64,000 nt of DNA from positions 1-64,000 of the forward strand of contig NZ_DASZGI010000281.1 in assembly GCF_035938995.1 (NCBI RefSeq), in the 5' to 3' direction. Shown piece by piece: positions 58,650 to 64,000 of the stretch. The notes beneath the pieces were generated by a model. The model was given only the letters and a program-made list of their open reading frames with translations, was not told where the DNA came from and made no database searches. The translations under genes were made by a program, and so were the position numbers. Numbering within the stretch: position 1 is the stretch's first letter; each line of letters starts with the position of its first letter. Origin of the DNA: DASZGI01 sp035938995 (GTDB lineage Bacteria; Actinomycetota; Actinomycetes; Streptomycetales; Catenulisporaceae).

Positions 58650-60197
58650 ATGTCCCTTGACACCCCCACCGACGCATCCCAACCGTCGACCCAGCGCACT
58701 GCGGACGAACTGCGGCTGCACCAGCTCGGCTACGCGCAGGAGCTGTCCCGCAGCATGTCCGGCTTCTCCAACTTCGCCGTCTCCTTCACGATCATCTCGA
58801 TCCTCAGCGGCTGCCTCACCCTGTACGGATTCGGCATGGCCACCGGCGGGCCGGTCATGATCGTCTGGGGCTGGCCGATCGTCGGGCTGATGACGCTGGT
58901 GGTCGGCCTGGCCATGGCGGAGGTCTGCTCCAGCTTCCCCACCGCGGGCGGCCTGTACTACTGGTCCGCGAAGCTCGCCGGGCGCAACGCCGCCGCCTGG
59001 TCCTGGTTCACCGGCTGGTTCAACTTCCTCGGCCAGGTCGCGGTGACCGCAGGCATCGACTTCGGCGCCGCGCTGTTCATCAACGCATTGGCGAACCTCC
59101 AGTGGAATCTCTCGGCGACGCCCGCGCACACGGTCGAGATCTTCGCGGGCGTCCTGGTGCTGCACGGGCTGCTCAACACCTTCAACGTGCGTCTGGTCGC
59201 CCTGCTGAGCCGGGTCAGCGTCTGGTGGCACCTGTTCGGCGTGCTGATCATCGTCGGCGTGCTGGCCTTCAAGCCGGCCCATCACCAGTCGGCCTCGTTC
59301 GTGTTCGGGCACTTCGTCAACACCACCGGCTGGTCGTCGGGCATCTACGTCGCGCTGCTCGGCCTGCTGCTCGCGCAATACACCTTCACCGGCTATGACG
59401 CCTCGGCGCACATGACCGAGGAGACCAAGAACGCCGCGGTCAGCGGCCCGCGCGGCATCATCATGTCGATCCTGGTCTCGCTCGGCGCCGGCTGGGTGCT
59501 GCTGATCGGCATCACCTTCGCCATCCAGAACTACGCCGGCGAGGCCGGCTCGGCCACCGGCGTACCCCCCGCGCAGATCTTCATCGACGCCGTCGGTGCC
59601 ACCGGCGGCAAGCTGCTGTTGCTGATCGCGATCGTCGCCCAGCTGTTCTGCGGCATGTCCTCGGTCACCGCCAACTCCCGGATGATCTACGCCTTCTCCC
59701 GCGACGGCGCGCTGCCCGGCTCCCAGTTCTGGCACCGGATCAACAAGCACACCCGCACGCCGACGAACGCGGTGTGGCTCGCCGCGATCGGCGCCTTCCT
59801 GCTGGGAATGCCCGATCTGTGGAACGCCACCGCGTACGCGGCGGTCACCTCCATCGCCGTGATCGGGCTCTACATCGCGTACGTGATCCCCACCTTCCTG
59901 CGGCTGCGCCTGGGCGAGACCTTCGAGCGCGGGCCGTGGCACCTGGGCCGCTGGTCCCGCCTGATCGGCGTGGTCGCGGTGGCCTGGGTCGCGGTCATCA
60001 CGATCCTGTTCATGCTCCCGACCACGTCGCCGATCAGGGGCTCCAACTTCAACTACACGGTCGTCGCGGTCGCGGTCGTGCTCGGATTCGCCGGGACGTG
60101 GTGGCTGGTGTCCGCGCGCCGCTGGTTCACCGGGCCGAAGGTGCAGGGCAGCGCCGAGGAACTGGCGGCCATCGAGGCGGAGCTGGAGGGCATCTGA
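58650..60197 (+). CDS. APC-superfamily amino acid/amine permease
   Basis: The product has 515 residues with about 12 membrane helices. Hallmarks: SFTIISILSGCLTLYGFGMA, MAEVCSSFPTAGGLYYWSAK (AAPT family motif), YTFTGYDASAHMTEETKNAA. It resembles GABA or amine permeases (GabP/PotE-like). It sits first in an operon with a glutamine-synthetase-like gene, so it likely imports the amine for gamma-glutamylation. It ends 2 bp before the next start. Confidence 0.92.
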   Translation: MSLDTPTDASQPSTQRTADELRLHQLGYAQELSRSMSGFSNFAVSFTIISILSGCLTLYGFGMATGGPVMIVWGWPIVGLMTLVVGLAMAEVCSSFPTAGGLYYWSAKLAGRNAAAWSWFTGWFNFLGQVAVTAGIDFGAALFINALANLQWNLSATPAHTVEIFAGVLVLHGLLNTFNVRLVALLSRVSVWWHLFGVLIIVGVLAFKPAHHQSASFVFGHFVNTTGWSSGIYVALLGLLLAQYTFTGYDASAHMTEETKNAAVSGPRGIIMSILVSLGAGWVLLIGITFAIQNYAGEAGSATGVPPAQIFIDAVGATGGKLLLLIAIVAQLFCGMSSVTANSRMIYAFSRDGALPGSQFWHRINKHTRTPTNAVWLAAIGAFLLGMPDLWNATAYAAVTSIAVIGLYIAYVIPTFLRLRLGETFERGPWHLGRWSRLIGVVAVAWVAVITILFMLPTTSPIRGSNFNYTVVAVAVVLGFAGTWWLVSARRWFTGPKVQGSAEELAAIEAELEGI

Positions 60198-60199
60198 CC

Positions 60200-61567
60200 A
60201 TGGCGGCACGACCGGGGATGCTGACCCTCGACGAACTGCGCGCGCTGGCCGCGGCCGGGACCGTGGACACCGTCGAGCTCTCGATGACCGACATGCAGGG
60301 ACGGCTTCAGGGCAAGCGGCTGTCTGTGGAGTTCTTCCTCGACGAGATCGCCGCGCACGGCTCCGAGGCGTGCAGCTATCTGCTCGCCGTCGACGTCGAG
60401 ATGAACACCGTCGCAGGGTACGAAATGTCGTCCTGGGAGACCGGATACGGCGACTTCGTGCTGCGCCCGGACCTGTCGACGCTGCGCCTGCTGTCCTGGC
60501 AGCCGGGCACGGCCGCGGTGCTGGCGGACGTGCTGGAGGAGGGCGGCGAGCCGGTCGCCGCCTCGCCCCGGCAGGTGCTGCGCGCCCAACTGGACCGGCT
60601 CGCCGAGCGCGGCCTGACCGCGTACGCCGGCACCGAGCTCGAGTTCATCGTCTTCCAGGACACCTACGAGCAGGCCTGGGACAAGGGCTATCGCGACCTG
60701 GTCCCGGCCAACCGCTACAACGTGGACTACTCGATGCTCGGCACCGCGCGCGCCGAGCCGCTGTTGCGGGCGATCCGTACCGGCATGACCGGCGCCGGGA
60801 TGTACGTGGAGTCGGCGAAGGGGGAGTGCAACCTCGGGCAGCACGAGATCGCGTTCCGGTACGCGGAGGCGATGACGACCTGCGACAACCACGTGCTCTA
60901 CAAGACCGGCGCGAAGGCCATCGCGGCCCAGCAGGGGTGCAGCCTGACGTTCATGGCGAAGTACGACCGGCGCGAGGGCAACTCCTGCCACATCCATCTG
61001 AGCCTGCGCGCCGCGGACGACGACGCGCCGGTGCTGGCCGGCGACCGCGAGCACGGCTTCTCCCCGCTGATGGAGCACTTCTTGGCCGGGCAGCAGGCGT
61101 CACTCAGGGAACTTACGCTCATGTACGCGCCGAACATCAATTCCTACAAACGGTACGTCGCCGGCAGCTTCGCGCCCACGGCGGTGGCCTGGGGCCGGGA
61201 CAACCGCACCTGCGCCCTGCGGGTCGTCGGGCACGGCGCCTCGCTGCGCGTGGAGAACCGGGTGCCCGGCGGCGACGTCAACCCGTACCTCGCCCTCGCC
61301 GCGATGATCGCGGCGGGCCTGGACGGTATCGACCGGCAGTTGCCGCTGGAGCCCGAGTTCGTCGGCGACGCATATGGCGCGCAGTGCGAACGCGTCCCCG
61401 CCACGCTGCGCGAGGCGGCCGAGCGTTTCGCAGCGAGCGATCTTGCCCGCAATGCCTTCGGTGACAAGGTCGTGGCGCACTATCTCAATGCCGCGCGCAT
61501 CGAGATCGAGGCCTTCGACGCCGCGGTCACCGACTGGGAACGCTACCGGGGGTTCGAGCGGCTGTGA
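60200..61567 (+). CDS. Glutamine-synthetase-family gamma-glutamyl-amine ligase
   Basis: The product has 455 residues of the GS fold. It has ELSMTDMQGRLQGKR near the N-terminus, the catalytic Glu strand GTELEFIVF, KGECNLGQHEIAFRYA, HIHLSL and VENRVPGGDVNPYLALAA. In this gene order it fits PuuA-like or GlnA3/GlnA4-type ligases that link glutamate to a polyamine or ethanolamine with ATP, rather than ammonia-assimilating glutamine synthetase. It overlaps the next gene by GTGA. Substrate choice cannot be read from the sequence. Confidence 0.9.
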   Translation: MAARPGMLTLDELRALAAAGTVDTVELSMTDMQGRLQGKRLSVEFFLDEIAAHGSEACSYLLAVDVEMNTVAGYEMSSWETGYGDFVLRPDLSTLRLLSWQPGTAAVLADVLEEGGEPVAASPRQVLRAQLDRLAERGLTAYAGTELEFIVFQDTYEQAWDKGYRDLVPANRYNVDYSMLGTARAEPLLRAIRTGMTGAGMYVESAKGECNLGQHEIAFRYAEAMTTCDNHVLYKTGAKAIAAQQGCSLTFMAKYDRREGNSCHIHLSLRAADDDAPVLAGDREHGFSPLMEHFLAGQQASLRELTLMYAPNINSYKRYVAGSFAPTAVAWGRDNRTCALRVVGHGASLRVENRVPGGDVNPYLALAAMIAAGLDGIDRQLPLEPEFVGDAYGAQCERVPATLREAAERFAASDLARNAFGDKVVAHYLNAARIEIEAFDAAVTDWERYRGFERL

Positions 61568-62328
61568 GTGCGCCGGACGAACAGTCGCGCGACAACCGCA
61601 GACCCCTGATCGGCATCAGCGCCTATCGGGAGGTCGCGGCCTGGGGTGTGTGGCGGCAGGACGCGGCCGTGCTGCCGTACGCGTATGTGGAGCAGGTGGC
61701 GCGGGCCGGGGGAGTGCCACTGCTGATTCCCCCGGTCGACAGTCCAGACCTGGCCGGGGTCGCGGCTGCGTGCGTCGCGCCACTCCACGCCCTTTTGCTG
61801 GCCGGCGGTCCGGATATCGACCCTCAGCACTACGCCGCGCAGCGGCAGCTGGCCACGGTCGAAGTCCGCCCCCAGCGCGACGCCTGGGAATTGGCCCTGC
61901 TCGACGCCGCGCTGGATCGGGACATCCCGGTCCTGGGGATCTGCCGCGGAGCGCAGCTGTTGAATATCGCCCGCGGCGGAACACTGCACCAGCACCTGCC
62001 CGAGGAGATCGGGCACGAGAGCCACCGGCCCGCACCGGCCGAATTCGGGCCAGTCGAGATCACGCTGGAGCGGGATGCGCTGCCCGGCAGCCTGCTCGGC
62101 GGCCGCATATCCGTACCCTGCTACCACCATCAGGCCATCCACGAGCTCGGCCGCGGCCTTGCCGTCACCGCTCGCGCGTTGGACGGCACCGTCGAGGCAG
62201 TCGAGCTGGCCGGGCGCGCGTTCGTCGTCGGCGTGCAGTGGCATCCGGAACAGGACACTGACCGTCGGCTGTTCGACGCGCTGATCGCGGCCGCGCGCGT
62301 CGGTGTGACCGAGGAGGAATGCGTATGA
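61564..62328 (+). CDS. PuuD-like gamma-glutamyl-GABA hydrolase (class I glutamine amidotransferase fold)
   Basis: The product has 254 residues, starting at GTG in overlap with the ligase. It has LIGISAYREVA, LLAGGPDIDPQHY, the nucleophile Cys in LGICRGAQLLNIARGG and the His-x-Glu pair in VGVQWHPEQDTD. This is the C26 peptidase pattern of PuuD. It releases glutamate at the end of the gamma-glutamylated pathway. It overlaps the next gene by ATGA. Confidence 0.9.
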   Translation: MSAPDEQSRDNRRPLIGISAYREVAAWGVWRQDAAVLPYAYVEQVARAGGVPLLIPPVDSPDLAGVAAACVAPLHALLLAGGPDIDPQHYAAQRQLATVEVRPQRDAWELALLDAALDRDIPVLGICRGAQLLNIARGGTLHQHLPEEIGHESHRPAPAEFGPVEITLERDALPGSLLGGRISVPCYHHQAIHELGRGLAVTARALDGTVEAVELAGRAFVVGVQWHPEQDTDRRLFDALIAAARVGVTEEECV

Positions 62329-63692
62329 GCTCGTCGGTGCACGAGGTGGTCAATCCGGCGACGGAGGAGGTCATCGCGAAGGTGCCGGAGTGCGGGCCAG
62401 GCGAGGTGGATGCGGCGGTCGCCCGGGCGCGGCACGCGTTCCCGGCGTGGCGGGACCTGGCGCCCGGCGACCGGGCCCGGCTGCTGCGCCGCTTCGCCCA
62501 GCGGGTCGACGAAGACCTCGACCACCTCGCCCGGCTGGAGGTCGCCAACGCCGGACACACGCTCGGCAACGCGCGCTGGGAGGCGGGCAACGCGCGCGAC
62601 GTGCTGGACTACTACGCCGGGGCGCCCGAGCGGCTGTTCGGCCGGCAGATCCCGGTGCCCGGCGGCGTGGACCTCACGTTCAAGGAGCCGCTGGGCGTGG
62701 TCGGGGTGATCGCGCCGTGGAACTTCCCGATGCCGATCGCCACCTGGGGCCTGGCCCCGGCGCTGGCCGCCGGGAACACCGTGGTGCTCAAGCCCGCGGA
62801 GCTCACCCCGCTGACCGCGCTGCGCCTGGCCGAGCTCGCCCTGGAGGCCGGGTTGCCGCACGGCGTCTTCCAGGTGATCCCGGGCCGGGGCGCGGTGGCC
62901 GGGGCGCGTCTGGTCGAGCACCCGGACGTGGCGAAGATCGTGTTCACCGGTTCCACCGAGGTCGGCCGGCGGATCGCGGAGCAGTGCGCGCGCCGGATCA
63001 TCCCGGTGACCCTGGAGCTGGGCGGTAAGAGCGCGAACATCGTCTTCGCGGACTGCGACCTGGAGCGGGCCGCCGCGAGCGCGCCCTACGCGGTGTTCGA
63101 CAACGCCGGCCAGGACTGCTGCGCTCGCTCGCGCATCCTGGTCGAGCGGGCCGTGTACGAACGCTTCCTCGAACTGCTCGAGCCCGCGGTCGCGGCGGTG
63201 CACGTCGGGGACCCGGCCGAGGAGGGCTCCGAGATGGGGCCGCTGATCTCGGCCGCACATCGCGAGCGGGTCGCGTCCTTCGTGACCGACGAGACGCCGG
63301 TCGCCTTCCGCGGCGCCGCGCCGGACGGACCCGGATTCTGGTACCCGCCCACGGTGCTCGCCCCGATCGCCCCGGACGCCCCCGCGTTCACCGAGGAGAT
63401 ATTCGGCCCGGTGGCCGCCGTCGTACCGTTCGAGGATGAGGCCGACGCGGTGCGCATCGCGAACGACAGCCGCTATGGCCTGTCCGGTTCGATCTGGACC
63501 CGCGACGTCGGGCGGGCGCTCCGCGTCGCGCGCGCGGTGGAGAGCGGGAACCTGTCGGTCAATTCGCATTCCTCGGTGCGCTACTGGACCCCGTTCGGCG
63601 GTTACAAGCAGTCGGGCCTCGGCCGGGAGCTGGGCCCCGACGCCCTCGACGCGTTCACGGAGACGAAGAACGTCTTCATCGCAACTGACTGA
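62325..63692 (+). CDS. Aldehyde dehydrogenase of the gamma-glutamyl amine pathway (PuuC-like role)
   Basis: The product has 455 residues from the ATG overlapping puuD-like stop, with GGAGGA upstream; an ATG two codons earlier is an alternative. ALDH motifs: IAPWNFPMPIATWGLAPALA, FTGSTEVG, Glu in LELGGKSAN, catalytic Cys in AGQDCCARSR (two adjacent Cys), EEIFGPVAAV. It would oxidise the gamma-glutamyl amino-aldehyde after deamination of the amine. No amine oxidase or transaminase is seen in the window; it may lie to the right. Confidence 0.9.
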   Translation: MSSSVHEVVNPATEEVIAKVPECGPGEVDAAVARARHAFPAWRDLAPGDRARLLRRFAQRVDEDLDHLARLEVANAGHTLGNARWEAGNARDVLDYYAGAPERLFGRQIPVPGGVDLTFKEPLGVVGVIAPWNFPMPIATWGLAPALAAGNTVVLKPAELTPLTALRLAELALEAGLPHGVFQVIPGRGAVAGARLVEHPDVAKIVFTGSTEVGRRIAEQCARRIIPVTLELGGKSANIVFADCDLERAAASAPYAVFDNAGQDCCARSRILVERAVYERFLELLEPAVAAVHVGDPAEEGSEMGPLISAAHRERVASFVTDETPVAFRGAAPDGPGFWYPPTVLAPIAPDAPAFTEEIFGPVAAVVPFEDEADAVRIANDSRYGLSGSIWTRDVGRALRVARAVESGNLSVNSHSSVRYWTPFGGYKQSGLGRELGPDALDAFTETKNVFIATD

Positions 63693-63707
63693 GACAAGGG
63701 ACGAGCG

Positions 63708-64000
63708 ATGGTGGAGCGGTACAACGGCAGGGTCGTGGTGGTCACCGGCGGCGCCGGCGGCATCGGCCTGGCCACCGTGCGGCGGCTGGCGGCCGAGGGC
63801 GCGCGGGTCGTCGTCGCGGACGTCGACAAGGACGCGGGACAGGCGGCCGCGAAAGAGGTCGACGGCCTGTTCGTGGCCACCGACGTCACGGACCAGACGC
63901 AGGTCGAGGCGCTGTTCCAGACGGCCGTCGACACCTACGGCTCGCTCGATCTCGCCTTCAACAACGCGGGCATCTCGCCACCCGACGACGACTCGATCCT
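63708..64000 (+). CDS. Short-chain dehydrogenase/reductase, N-terminal part (runs off window)
   Basis: Ninety-seven codons are visible. It begins with the classic SDR loop VVVTGGAGGIGLATVRRLAA, then ARVVVADVDKDAG, TDVTDQTQ and LAFNNAGISPP (NNAG). It follows the dehydrogenase by 15 bp and is probably part of the same operon, perhaps for a later alcohol or ketone step. The active-site Tyr/Lys lies outside the window. Confidence 0.88.
   Translation, partial: MVERYNGRVVVVTGGAGGIGLATVRRLAAEGARVVVADVDKDAGQAAAKEVDGLFVATDVTDQTQVEALFQTAVDTYGSLDLAFNNAGISPPDDDSI

Noticed and set aside
1..64000. tRNA, rRNA, riboswitch, insertion sequence or attachment site
   Set aside because: I looked for cloverleaf ends, transposase motifs and long terminal repeats and saw none; a covariance-model scan would be needed to exclude small RNAs.

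Overview
The window is very GC-rich and densely coded. It has Streptomyces-like traits: many GTG starts, ricin-type lectin tails on secreted hydrolases, a MalT-like giant LuxR regulator, a PF04672 methyltransferase, a DasR-type box before a chitinase gene, and an ABC sugar importer lacking its own ATPase. I read it as a chromosomal segment of a saprophytic actinomycete (Streptomycetales or Catenulisporales type); the species cannot be set from sequence alone. I saw no rRNA, tRNA, CRISPR array, prophage or intact insertion sequence. Family assignments come from reading the translated sequences; no database search was run.

1-16.2 kb is a polysaccharide and furanoside utilisation region. It holds the end of a fascin-repeat protein, a GH76 alpha-mannanase, a GH54 arabinofuranosidase with two lectin domains, a DeoR regulator, a YtfQRT-YjfF-like sugar ABC operon, a LacI regulator, and a large secreted beta-helix enzyme with two CBM6 modules and a lectin domain. 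A shared motif (TTACAWCGTTRGAA) lies before both the ABC operon and the lacI gene.

16.2-24.4 kb is a six-gene operon with two enolase-superfamily (MR/MLE) enzymes, a periplasmic-binding lipoprotein, two permeases and a double ATPase. It is divergent from a GntR/FadR regulator and is probably a sugar-acid uptake and dehydration system.

24.4-30.2 kb holds short units: a VOC protein and AraC pair, two tiny coupled ORFs, a small membrane protein overlapping an FCY1-like cytosine deaminase, a methyltransferase, an ArsR/SRPBCC pair and a lipoprotein.

30.2-40.7 kb is a second sugar island. LacI, a sugar-phosphate-isomerase-like TIM barrel, a DUF993 aldolase-like protein and a Gfo/Idh/MocA oxidoreductase lie on the minus strand. 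Divergent from them are an aldehyde dehydrogenase, a MalEFG-type ABC importer without ATPase, and an aldose-dehydrogenase-like aldo/keto reductase.

40.7-48.2 kb has a methyltransferase, a small conserved protein, the LuxR/MalT giant regulator, and an SDR, Tat-exported metallo-beta-lactamase-fold protein and aldo/keto reductase. Near-identical palindromes mark both ends of the LuxR gene. 48.2-51.3 kb has a GH18 chitinase with a lectin tail and an upstream dre (DasR) box, then a DUF3048 lipoprotein.

51.3-57.6 kb is a LysR-controlled ACMSD-like amidohydrolase plus aldehyde dehydrogenase pair, followed by a decaying PPOX gene, a class V aminotransferase and a broken P450. 57.6-64 kb is a gamma-glutamylated amine catabolic operon: GntR, APC permease, glutamine-synthetase-like ligase, PuuD-like hydrolase, PuuC-like dehydrogenase and the start of an SDR.

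A theme of the window is gene decay at the seams between units: lectin tail, DinB-like tail, VOC tail, PPOX and P450 remnants.
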